Part shown: positions 1-6,396 of the stretch, piece after piece | Layout of the letters: every line of letters begins with the position of its first letter | Position numbering within the stretch: the first letter of the stretch is position 1 | Assembly (NCBI GenBank): GCA_005791575.1 | Contig: SXWA01000217.1 | Coordinates: forward strand, 1-32,103 | DNA: 32,103 nt | Direction of reading: 5' to 3' | Origin: Planctomycetaceae bacterium | GTDB taxonomy: Bacteria; Planctomycetota; Planctomycetia; Pirellulales; UBA1268 | Made by a program: the position numbers and the translations under genes | Notes under the pieces: generated by a model | Told to the model about the DNA's origin: nothing | What the model saw: only the letters and a program-made list of their open reading frames with translations | Database searches by the model: none

Positions 1-594
1 ACGCTCAGCGGTGCGACCAGCGGCACCGCCCCGGCGGTGAACCCGGGGGCCACGTTCTATATCCCGACGGAAGACCAGTGGTACAAGGCGGCGTACTACG
101 AAGGTGGGAGCACCAGCGCGGACTACTGGGATTACGCCACGCAGAGCGACAACGCCCCGACAGCGGTCACGGCAGACTCGACCGGCATCGGCTCCGCTGG
201 CAGCGCGGGCAACTACGCGAACTACAACCAAGCGGCTGACTGGAACGGCCAGGACGGCAACGTGACGACGGTGGGCACCAACGGCGGCCCGAGTGCGTAC
301 GGCGCGTTCGACATGAGCGGCAACGTGTTTGAATGGAACGACCTCACGGGTGCTGCCGGCTCGTCTCGTGGGATCCGCGGCGGCAGCTGGTTCGGCGACG
401 CGTCCGACTTGTCGTCCACCTACAGGAGCACGAGCGACCTGTCGAACGAGCGTTCCAGCCTCGGTTTTCGTCTCGCAAGTCCTGTCAGCGGCCCCTCCGG
501 CGTTCCGGAGATCGACCCCGCTGGCCTGGGCTCGGTGCTCGCGCTGGTGACCGGCGCCCTCGGACTCCTCGAGCGGCGGCGGTCGCGCCGCTGA
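1..594 (+). CDS. SUMF1/FGE-like domain protein with PEP-CTERM anchor (5' truncated by window edge)
   Basis: The frame is open from base 1, so the gene begins outside the window; 197 residues are visible. The sequence matches the C-terminal half of the formylglycine-generating-enzyme (SUMF1) fold: YIPTEDQWYKAAYY, then MSGNVFEWND, RGIRGGSW and LGFRLAS. No cysteine occurs in the visible part, so the copper-binding cysteine pair of true formylglycine-generating enzymes is absent and a non-catalytic binding role is more likely (inference). The C-terminus has VPEIDP, a hydrophobic stretch (LGSVLALVTGALGLL) and an ERRRSRR basic tail. This is the tripartite PEP-CTERM signal used for exosortase-dependent export and anchoring, so the protein is probably on the cell surface or secreted. 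A long GC-rich hairpin follows the stop codon. Confidence 0.85.
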   Translation, partial: TLSGATSGTAPAVNPGATFYIPTEDQWYKAAYYEGGSTSADYWDYATQSDNAPTAVTADSTGIGSAGSAGNYANYNQAADWNGQDGNVTTVGTNGGPSAYGAFDMSGNVFEWNDLTGAAGSSRGIRGGSWFGDASDLSSTYRSTSDLSNERSSLGFRLASPVSGPSGVPEIDPAGLGSVLALVTGALGLLERRRSRR

Positions 595-669
595 CGGCCG
601 GCGTTGGCGTTGCCCGGCGATTCCTCTGCCACCACAGGCCCTCTGCCACCGCGGTGACAGCGAGCCTGT

Positions 670-712
670 GGTGCCGCCCCGGCAGGAGGCCTCTTCCTGC
701 CGGGGCGGCACC
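670..712 (+). terminator. 18-bp GC-rich hairpin downstream of the SUMF1 gene
   Basis: Bases 670-687 and 695-712 are perfect reverse complements, giving an 18-bp stem around a 7-nt loop. No T-tract follows, so this is a hairpin-only terminator or an mRNA 3'-end stabiliser rather than a textbook intrinsic terminator. A second inverted repeat (ACCACAGGC at 631-639 with GCCTGTGGT at 664-672) overlaps its base by three nucleotides. Confidence 0.6.
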
Positions 713-759
713 GTCGCCGCGCACGGCGGCGCTGCGGCCATCGAAGAGCTGGAAAGGTC

Positions 760-788
760 TTCACGATCTGGCTGGATGGCTTTATTAG
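760..788 (+). promoter_or_regulatory. Possible sigma-70-like promoter of the antitoxin gene
   Basis: TTCACG (760-765) and TATTAG (783-788) are separated by 17 nt, and each matches four of six positions of the -35 and -10 consensus. The antitoxin ATG lies 33 nt further on. Planctomycete promoters are poorly defined, so this is only a candidate. Confidence 0.3.
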
Positions 789-821
789 GGGAGGACACCG
801 TGCCGCTCCCGGGAGATCATC

Positions 822-1115
822 ATGCAGCGCACGAGCATCACCGAGGCGAAGAACAACCTCAGCGCCCTCATCGACCGTGTGCGGCGCGGTGAGACCGTGC
901 TGATCTGCGACCGCAACCGGCCCGTGGCCCGGATGCTCCCCGTCGGGCCCGACGACACGTCCGGAGCCGACGCGGATTGGCTCGCTGGCCTCGTCCGTGA
1001 CGGGGTGCTCGAACCGGCCCGCAAGCCGCTCTCGCTGCGGAGCCTGCCCAAGCCCGTGAGGCCGGCGCGGCCGACGAGCATCGTCGCCGCCCTGCAGGTC
1101 GACCGCGAGGAATAG
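822..1115 (+). CDS. Type II antitoxin, Phd/YefM (VapB-like) family
   Basis: This 97-residue protein opens with SITEAKNNLSALIDRV, then RGETVLICDRNRPVARM. That is the standard Phd/YefM pattern: an N-terminal DNA-binding fold that represses its own operon, plus a C-terminal toxin-neutralising tail, here the proline- and arginine-rich part after about residue 65. The ATG has a good ribosome-binding site (GGGAG at 811-815, 6 nt before the start). In this family the toxin gene normally follows within a few bases. Here only a short open frame remains (1119-1175), so the antitoxin appears to be an orphan. The next gene, thiD, is convergent and unrelated. The family call is firm; the loss of the partner is inferred from the missing downstream frame. 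Confidence 0.85.
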   Translation: MQRTSITEAKNNLSALIDRVRRGETVLICDRNRPVARMLPVGPDDTSGADADWLAGLVRDGVLEPARKPLSLRSLPKPVRPARPTSIVAALQVDREE

Positions 1116-1118
1116 CCG

Positions 1119-1175
1119 ATGCGCTCTTGGGACGAGCGGCGTGCCGCGCTGATCCCCGGTGACCACGGGCCTTGA
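1119..1175 (+). pseudogene. Stub of a PIN-domain (VapC-like) toxin gene
   Basis: Three bases after the antitoxin stop, an 18-codon frame reads MRSWDERRAALIPGD. PIN toxins paired with such antitoxins commonly begin with a pattern like M-R-F-W-D-x-S-A-L-(V/I)-P, in which the Asp is the first catalytic residue. The resemblance (M-R-x-W-D, then A-L-I-P) and the exact toxin position suggest a degraded 5' end of the toxin gene, with a small internal change and the remainder deleted. The match is short, so this is an inference; it could also be chance sequence. Confidence 0.4.
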
Positions 1176-1207
1176 ATGGGATCGATGGACTGTCGCCAGA
1201 GGGCACG

Positions 1208-1996
1208 TCAGCCCGGAGCGGCGAAGTGATCGACGGGGCCAGAGCCGCCGCCGAGGCCGGGGGCGCCGGCGATCGCCGCGCGGATGAACCGGCAGCCACC
1301 CGCCACCGCCGTGGCGACAGGCTCACCGGCCGCCAAGCGCGCCGTGATCGCCGCCGAGAGGGTGCAGCCGGTCCCGTGGGTGTGGCGGGTGTCGATCCGC
1401 GCCGCCGAGAAGGTCGTCACGCGCCCCTCCGACCAGAGCAGATCGACCGCCGCGCCGTCGAGGTGGCCACCTTTGACGAGCACGTGGGGGGGGCCGAGGG
1501 CGGCGATCGCCCGCGCGGCGCGCTCCATCGCCGCGACGTCGGCGACGGCAAATCCGGCGAGCCGCTCGGCCTCGGCGAGATTCGGGGTGACGAGCGTGGC
1601 ACGGGGAAGGAGGTCGCTCACGAGCGTGCGTACCGCGTCGTCGGCGATCAACGCCGCGCCGTGCTTGCTGACCATCACCGGATCGACGACGAGCGGAAAC
1701 GTCGTCCCGCGGAGGCATGCCGCGACGGCGGCGATCACGGCGGCGCTGCCGAGGGCACCGGTCTTGGCGGCGGCCGGGGGGATGTCGTCGAGGACGGCGT
1801 CGAGCTGGGCGACGACGAGCCCTGGCGCGAGGATCTCGACGGCCGACACCATGCGCGTGTTCTGCACGGTGACGAGCGTCACCACGCTCATGCCGTAGGC
1901 ACCGTGCCGGTGAAACGTCTTCAGGTCGGCCTGGAGGCCGGCCCCGCCGGAGGGATCGGAGCCGGCGATCGTGAGGGCGACAGGGGGAGCGGGCAT
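1208..1996 (-). CDS. thiD: Hydroxymethylpyrimidine/phosphomethylpyrimidine kinase
   Basis: ThiD phosphorylates HMP and HMP-phosphate to the pyrophosphate used in thiamine synthesis, in the cytoplasm. The 262-residue product shows the family landmarks in order: ALTIAGSDPSGGAGLQADLK near the N-terminus, then YGMSVVTLVTVQNT, DPVMVSKHG, LVTPNLAEAERL, VLVKGGHL and the ribokinase-type anion hole and catalytic region DTRHTHGTGCTLSAAI. The open frame extends upstream to 2170, but those codons are low-complexity. The ATG at 1996 places the conserved TIAGSD at the usual distance from the start. No clear Shine-Dalgarno sequence precedes it, and I see no thi-box upstream. It stands alone, convergent with the antitoxin and divergent from the hsdM fragment. 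Confidence 0.93.
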   Translation of the reverse strand: MPAPPVALTIAGSDPSGGAGLQADLKTFHRHGAYGMSVVTLVTVQNTRMVSAVEILAPGLVVAQLDAVLDDIPPAAAKTGALGSAAVIAAVAACLRGTTFPLVVDPVMVSKHGAALIADDAVRTLVSDLLPRATLVTPNLAEAERLAGFAVADVAAMERAARAIAALGPPHVLVKGGHLDGAAVDLLWSEGRVTTFSAARIDTRHTHGTGCTLSAAITARLAAGEPVATAVAGGCRFIRAAIAGAPGLGGGSGPVDHFAAPG

Positions 1997-2398
1997 CGGG
2001 GATGGAGCAGGGGAACGGGAGGAATCACCATCAACCGTGCGGGCACGGAGCCTCCAGGATACAGGCCGTGACGGGATGGCCCGTTCCGCTCGCGGGCAGG
2101 GGCGCGCAGCTGGAGGTGGGTCCGTGGCGGTCGGTTGACCGTGGCGGGAGCGGTTGGGAATTCCCCTCAATCCATTCTGGCCGCTTGGCGGAGTGGCAGC
2201 GGGAAACGCTCCCGGTTGAACAAGCTTCCGGCCCCCCGTTTGTGAGGGAAATCATTGCTCTCGCGACGTCGGACCGAGGTTGTCCACCCAATTTGCTCCA
2301 ATACCCGTCCGGTCCGACGGACCGGTGCTGCTCTTCAGGGCCCTGGGTTGGGTAGCGGCCCGATCGCACGCGACGCTGAATTGAGAAGGATTGTGAGC
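1997..2398. other. 402-bp divergent intergenic region (thiD / hsdM)
   Basis: There is no convincing gene here. It is less GC-rich than its surroundings in the right half. It holds the inverted repeat at 2309-2325 and a second short palindrome, TCGGACCGA, at 2269-2277. It presumably carried the promoters for thiD and for the former methylase gene. Confidence 0.5.
2309..2325. promoter_or_regulatory. Perfect 7-bp inverted repeat upstream of hsdM
   Basis: CCGGTCC, a 3-nt spacer (GAC), then GGACCGG, ending 73 nt before the methylase GTG. A related half-site (GGACCG) lies at 2271-2276. The geometry would fit a dimeric operator, but no regulator gene is present and the sequence could be incidental. 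Confidence 0.25.
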
Positions 2399-2628
2399 GT
2401 GGCAAAAGGAAAGCCGAGATCCCCGAAGCGGGCGGGCGGTCGCAGATCGAGCGCGACCAAGGCACTGCCATTCGACGACGCCGCCCAGATGGCGCCGCCG
2501 GAAGGCCCCGCGGGCACCACGCTCACGCTGGGCGCCCTCGAGTCCCACCTCTGGGAGGCCGCCAACATCCTCCGCGGCAGCCCGCTCGGCCGCACCGACT
2601 GGATGAGCTACATCCTGCCGCTCCTTTT
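2399..2628 (+). pseudogene. hsdM: 5' fragment of type I R-M methylase gene (hsdM), first copy
   Basis: About 76 codons remain. After a basic, low-complexity leader (MAKGKPRSPKRAGG) the sequence reads LESHLWEAANILRG and then WMSYILPLL. This is the N-terminal helical domain of HsdM, the adenine methyltransferase subunit of type I restriction-modification; a complete protein is roughly 500 residues. The coding sense ends at base 2628, where the left inverted repeat of the IS begins. The frame then runs into IS sequence as a short fusion ending at 2746. A GTG at 2399 is preferred because GAGAAGGA (2383-2390) lies 8 nt upstream; a second in-frame GTG sits at 2393. The catalytic domain is missing, so no methylase activity is expected. 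Identity rests on recalled family motifs. Confidence 0.8.
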
Positions 2629-2650
2629 GGCTCTTCGGGGATTTCCGTGG
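2629..2650 (+). repeat. Left terminal inverted repeat of the IS
   Basis: It begins GGCTCTTCGGGGATTT and matches the reverse complement of 3955-3976 at 19 of 22 positions. It starts exactly where similarity to HsdM stops. Confidence 0.8.
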
Positions 2651-2699
2651 CACGCCGCGGCCGATTCATGGAGGGCCGACGATTGGGTAGAGTGCCGAA

Positions 2700-3961
2700 A
2701 TGGACACGCTTCAATCGCATTACGCCCGTTTGCTTGGCCTCGATGACTCCTGGCGGGTGGAGTCTGTTGACCTCCAGATCGAGGATCGGCGCGTGACCTC
2801 TAGATCGAGGATCGGCGCGTCGAGATCCACCTTTCCCACGTCGGGTCTGGCGTGATCTGCCCCGAATGCGGCGTGGCCTGCGGCCTCGCTGATCACGCGG
2901 ACGAGCGGCGCTGGCGGCACCTGGACACGATGCAGTTCACGACGGAGCTGGTCGCCCGCCTCCCCCGCAGCCGGTGCGCGGAGCATGGTGTCAAAACCAT
3001 CGTGCCTCCATGGGCCGGGAAGCACTCTCGCTTCACGCTCCTCTTCGAGGCCTTCGCTGTCGAAGTTCTTCAGGCTTGCCGTACGGTGAAAGCGGCGGCT
3101 GTGCTGCTCGGGCTCTCCTGGGATGCCGTGCAGACGATCATGGACCGCGCCGTGGCACGCGGCCTCGAGCGCCGCGAGGCCACGCCCATCAAGCACATCG
3201 GCATCGACGAGAAGAGCTTCGGGAGAGGCCAGGACTACATCACCGTTCTCACCGATCTCGACGGCTCCCGTGTCCTCGATGTCGCTCCGGAACGTACGCA
3301 GGCGGCCGCCGAAAGCGTCCTCGCGACGCTCACCGTCGAGCAGCGGCAGAAGGTGTGTGCCGTCGCTGCCGACATGCTTCCCGCGTATGCCCAGGCAGTG
3401 GCCACGCAGACGCCGAACGCCGAGCTTGTTCACGACAAGTTCCATGTCGCCAAGCATCTCGGGGAAGCCGTCGATCAGCTGCGAAGGGGGGAAAACAAGG
3501 CCCTTCAGGCCGATGACGACGACCGGCTCAAGGGCACCCGTCAGCTCTGGCTCTTCAACAAGGCGAACCTCTCTCCCGAGCAGCGTCGCCGCTTCAACGC
3601 GATCAAGAAGCACGGCCTGAAGACGGCGAGAGCCTGGGGAATCACCGATCTGTTCCGCTGGTTCTGGCGGCATGTCTATTCGACGAGTGCCAATCGCTTC
3701 TTCAAGCGATGGTATGCGTGGGCCGTGAGATGCCAACTGCGGCCGGTGGTCAAGGTGGCGAGGATGCTCAAGCGTCATCTGCCCAACCTCTTGACCTACT
3801 TCCTTTACCGGATCACGAATGCCACGACAGAAGGCTTCAACAGCGTCATCCAGGCACTGAAGTACGCGGCACGCGGCTTCCGCTCCTTCGGCAACTACCG
3901 GACTCGAATCCTGTTCTTCTGCGGCAAGCTCGATCTCAGGCCGCAGCTACCCTGCCACTGA
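2700..3961 (+). pseudogene. ISL3-family transposase, frameshifted by a 26-bp duplication
   Basis: Removing one copy of the duplicated 26-bp block (2769-2820) gives one continuous 411-residue frame from the ATG at 2700 (MDTLQSHYARLLGLDDSW) into VEIHLSHVGSGVICPECG, a normal ISL3 length and N-terminus. As it stands, the frame from 2700 soon ends. The downstream part is open from a GTG at 2852 (369 residues) just before the zinc-finger cysteines ICPECG. The DDE catalytic triad is visible in that part: D119 in GIDEKSFG, D174 in AADMLPAY and E327 in TTEGFNS, followed by ARGFRSFGNYRTRI, typical of the family. The stop codon lies inside the right inverted repeat. A product from GTG 2852 would keep the zinc finger and DDE core but lose about 42 residues; I see no good ribosome-binding site for it. 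Confidence 0.85.
2769..2820 (+). repeat. 26-bp tandem duplication inside the transposase gene
   Basis: Copies lie at 2769-2794 and 2795-2820 and differ only at 2775 (C) versus 2801 (T). Because 26 is not a multiple of three, the duplication shifts the reading frame. The single mismatch shows it is not brand new. Confidence 0.92.
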
Positions 3962-3976
3962 AATCCCGGAAGAACC
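3955..3976 (-). repeat. Right terminal inverted repeat of the IS
   Basis: Read inward it begins GGTTCTTCCGGGATTT. It differs from the left repeat at positions 3, 9 and 18. It overlaps the last bases and the stop codon of the transposase. Confidence 0.8.
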
Positions 3977-4095
3977 TATTTCAGGAACAGGACGAAGAGG
4001 ACGTAGTCCTTATATTGGCTGGCATCCATGCCGCCTCGCAGCTCGTCGCACGAGGCCCAGAGCGAGGCGTAGAGGTCGGACTTCTTCAGGGGCAT
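3976..4095 (-). pseudogene. hsdM: 5' fragment of a second, different hsdM
   Basis: On the minus strand an ATG at 4095, preceded by GGAAGAG 8 nt upstream, opens a 39-codon frame. It reads MPLKKSDLYASLWASCDELR and then GGMDASQYKDYVLFVLFLK, the characteristic N-terminus of one HsdM subfamily (type I methylase subunit). The stop codon TAG is created at the junction: TA comes from the methylase gene and G is the first base of the IS repeat. It is a different subfamily from the fragment at 2399, so this is not the other half of the same gene. All methylase catalytic motifs are missing. It is too short to be picked up by ordinary gene callers. Confidence 0.82.
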
Positions 4096-4288
4096 CGACG
4101 GGGCTCTTCCGAGGGGGCGGCGGTGCCGCAGGGTGAGGGAGGTCTTGGCGGCCGCTCAGCCTATCGGGAGCGTGGTCAACCTAGGTCCGCATTGCCGCCC
4201 GTTGGGGCTCGGGGGGCGGGAAAACAGCTTTGCGTGAAAAAACCACAGAACGAAGGCGTTTCTGGGGTGCGGCGGGTGCGTCCCGAGG

Positions 4289-4295
4289 CTATTCT
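4289..4295 (+). promoter_or_regulatory. CTATTCT motif upstream of the ATPase gene
   Basis: TATTCT could be a -10-like element; it lies 84 nt before the ATPase start at 4380. The same heptamer, or its TATTCT core, recurs before three other transcription units in this window (18725, 11277 and 23598). No clear -35 element accompanies it. Confidence 0.25.
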
Positions 4296-4379
4296 TGCGG
4301 AAAAGGCGTGGTGTGGCGGCGGCTTTCGGCGCCGGTCCCGCTCGACGAAATCGCCTTTCCGCTGCAGAGGCCGTCTCCC

Positions 4380-5762
4380 ATGCTCGTCTCATTTTCGGTC
4401 TCGAACTTCCGGTCGTTCGGCGAGGAAGCCACGCTGAACATGGTCGCGAGTAATCGCTACGACGACCACCCGACGCACGTTATGGGGCTGCCCGGTGGCA
4501 ATCGCTCGGTCGTGCGCACGGCGGTGATCTACGGAGCGAACGCCGCGGGGAAATCGAACCTCGTCAAGGCGATGGAATATGCCCAGAAATGGATTCTCGG
4601 GCAGGCGGGCCGCCTTTCGGCGGTCGATGCCTATGCGTTCGAGCCAAATGCCCGAGCCAAGCCATCGAGCTTTGAGTTTCGGTTTGTCGCCGCTGGGCGA
4701 GTCTTCGCCTACGGATTCGACGTCATGAAGTCGTCCATTCAAGGTGAATGGCTGGCCCTCGTTAACGCGGAAGACGACGACGTGATCTTCGAGCGGAACG
4801 CCGATGGTCGCACAAAGGTCGACGAAGCCGTTTTGAAGAGGCGGTTCGCCGGCGATGACAAGATCGTCACTCTCCTGACGTCGCTGTCCAAGAACGACCT
4901 CAACGACACGCAGTTGTTCCTCGAATCGGTGCGGGAAGTCCGACCAGCGAGCCAAGGGGAAACCATAGCGGGGGTGGTACGCTGGCTGACGCGGACGCTC
5001 GTCGTGCTACCCATTGAGCAGGCGCACGAACATGTCGTCAGACGGTTGGCCCGCGATCCTGAATACGCAGTGTTCGCTGAGGCCCTTCTCGGTAGTCTCG
5101 GGACTGGCGTGCATCGGTTCCAGATCGAGGAGGATGAGCGGCGAATCCCTCGAGGGATGGAGGATTCGTTCGATGATCTCGCGCGGCATGTCTCGGAGAA
5201 TCCAGACACTGATTCGGTCTTCAGACGACACCCGGATGCCCCCGACCGCTATGTAGCCCTGCAGCTGCAGGCCTACCATTCGCGCGATGGAGCGGAGTTC
5301 AAGCTGCCCATGAGGGAGGAGTCTGATGGCACGCGGAGGTTATTGGCGTTGGCGCCTCTTCTGAGGGCCGGAGCGGAGGAGCCCCGTGTGTTCGTGGTCG
5401 ATGAGCTCGATCGCAGCCTTCATCCCCTTCTTTGCTGGGAGTTCCTCCGGCTCTTCGCCGACACGATGCCGGGAGCACGCCGACAACTCGTCGTCACGAC
5501 GCACGAGGCCCATCTGCTCAACCAGCAGTTGCTCCGGCGAGACGAGTACTGGTTCATGGAGAAAGACGATACGCAGCAGAGTCGTCTCTATTCGCTCTCC
5601 GAATACCAGAATGTCCGCAAGGATCTGCAACTCGAAAGGGGATACCTCAGCGGCCGCTTCGGTGCGATTCCGATCATCGGCTGCATGGACGACCTCGAGC
5701 CTCTTCTCGCCGATCCCAGAAAGGAACCGGTGGCTGATGCCGCTGAAGCGACGCCCACTTGA
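4380..5762 (+). CDS. rloA: AAA-family ATPase, RloA-like, of a two-gene defence system
   Basis: This 460-residue protein begins MLVSFSVSNFRSFGEEATLN, the opening of the AAA15/OLD-like ABC-type ATPases. Walker A is YGANAAGKSN (about residue 51). An ABC-like signature, SDGTRRLLALAPLL (about 314), is followed by Walker B VFVVDELDRSLHP (about 336) and a switch histidine in VVTTHEAHLL (about 370). The central 250 residues form the helical and coiled insertion typical of the group. The frame extends upstream to 4230, but the ATG at 4380 has GAGG 9 nt before it and matches the family N-terminus. Its stop overlaps the RloB-like gene by 26 nt, so the two are translationally coupled. ATPases of this type sense phage components or DNA ends and control a partner effector (knowledge of the AbiL, PARIS and OLD groups); the trigger here is unknown. 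Confidence 0.88.
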   Translation: MLVSFSVSNFRSFGEEATLNMVASNRYDDHPTHVMGLPGGNRSVVRTAVIYGANAAGKSNLVKAMEYAQKWILGQAGRLSAVDAYAFEPNARAKPSSFEFRFVAAGRVFAYGFDVMKSSIQGEWLALVNAEDDDVIFERNADGRTKVDEAVLKRRFAGDDKIVTLLTSLSKNDLNDTQLFLESVREVRPASQGETIAGVVRWLTRTLVVLPIEQAHEHVVRRLARDPEYAVFAEALLGSLGTGVHRFQIEEDERRIPRGMEDSFDDLARHVSENPDTDSVFRRHPDAPDRYVALQLQAYHSRDGAEFKLPMREESDGTRRLLALAPLLRAGAEEPRVFVVDELDRSLHPLLCWEFLRLFADTMPGARRQLVVTTHEAHLLNQQLLRRDEYWFMEKDDTQQSRLYSLSEYQNVRKDLQLERGYLSGRFGAIPIIGCMDDLEPLLADPRKEPVADAAEATPT

Positions 5763-6369
5763 TCGCGAGAGTGGCGTCGTTCGCGACGCGTCGCTCGTCG
5801 TGATCGCCTCCGAGGACACCTACGCGGTGCGGCAGTACCTCGCCAAGTTCCACGTGACGCGGGTGCAATTCAAGGTGCTGCCCTCCGAAGGGGGGCGGTC
5901 ATCGCCGGAAGCCGTGCTCGAGCGACTCGACGGTTACCGACGGGAGTACGAGATCAGCGAGGGCGACGAGTTCTGGGTCTGCATCGATCTCGACCATTGG
6001 GCGGAGCCCGGCCACATCGCCAATCTGAGGCGGGTGCAGAAAGAAGGCAGCGAAAAGGGGTACGAAATCGCTCTCAGCAGCCCATGCTTCGACTTCTGGG
6101 TCCTTCTCCACTTTGAAGACCCGCCATCAGGCGGGATCCGGCGATGTGACGATATCGCCGAGCGGCTGCGGCAGATTCTCGGCGGCTTCACGAAGAAGTC
6201 GATCCAGCACCTTCGATTCACTCAGCAGCAGGTCGAGCAGGCGGTCGAGCGTGCCAGACAACTGCCCAATGCGAACAGTCTGGCACCGAGCGGCCCCACG
6301 ACGCAGATGCATCGCATTCTGGAAAGCCTTCTCGCACGAGAGGCCATCCGACTCAAAGAGCCTCGGTAA
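5737..6369 (+). CDS. rloB: RloB-like Toprim-type protein, probable defence effector nuclease
   Basis: The product has 210 residues. The N-terminal VVIASEDTYAVRQYL (about 21-35) takes the place of the glycine-Glu motif of Toprim-like folds, with E26. WVCIDLDHW (about 80-88) supplies the D84-x-D86 pair. SSPCFDFWVLLHF (about 114-126) is a hallmark of the RloB family. Together these suggest a metal-dependent nuclease or related effector controlled by the ATPase encoded just upstream. The ATG at 5737 lies inside the end of the ATPase gene, with AAGGAA about 11 nt before it; the frame is open further upstream but those codons are out-of-frame ATPase sequence. RloA and RloB were named as R-linked ORFs in type I R-M loci, which fits the hsdM remnants next door. 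It converges on the DUF1501 gene with 27 bp between. Confidence 0.85.
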   Translation: MPLKRRPLDRESGVVRDASLVVIASEDTYAVRQYLAKFHVTRVQFKVLPSEGGRSSPEAVLERLDGYRREYEISEGDEFWVCIDLDHWAEPGHIANLRRVQKEGSEKGYEIALSSPCFDFWVLLHFEDPPSGGIRRCDDIAERLRQILGGFTKKSIQHLRFTQQQVEQAVERARQLPNANSLAPSGPTTQMHRILESLLAREAIRLKEPR

Positions 6370-6396
6370 GTCGAGCCAACGCTTGGCCGCTCCGCC

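Larger units (their letters stand above)
2629..3976 (+). mobile_element. ISL3-family insertion sequence (1348 bp)
   Basis: The element is bounded by imperfect 22-bp terminal inverted repeats (2629-2650 and 3955-3976; 19 of 22 positions match) and carries one transposase frame. ISL3 elements normally create an 8-bp target duplication. Here the flanks differ (CTCCTTTT at 2621-2628 against TATTTCAG at 3977-3984), so this copy is not a simple insertion. Both flanks are hsdM 5' fragments pointing towards the element. The transposase carries an internal frameshift, so the copy is probably immobile unless complemented. Confidence 0.85.

Noticed and set aside
1172-2071. 299-codon plus-strand frame opposite thiD
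   Set aside because: The composition is low-complexity (G, R, D, E) and the minus strand encodes an unmistakable ThiD.
1997-2110. Possible TPP riboswitch upstream of thiD
   Set aside because: On the minus strand I find no CUGAGA-type core or the matching downstream thi-box sequence before the start.
2180-2240. tRNA-like stretch (GGCGGAGTGGC with nearby inverted repeats)
   Set aside because: There is no TPsiC-arm consensus and no acceptor stem pairing could be built.
4102-4110. GGCTCTTCC, resembling the outer bases of the IS terminal repeat
   Set aside because: Similarity ends after nine bases. On the minus strand the same bases form the GGAAGAG ribosome-binding site of the second hsdM fragment, which explains them.
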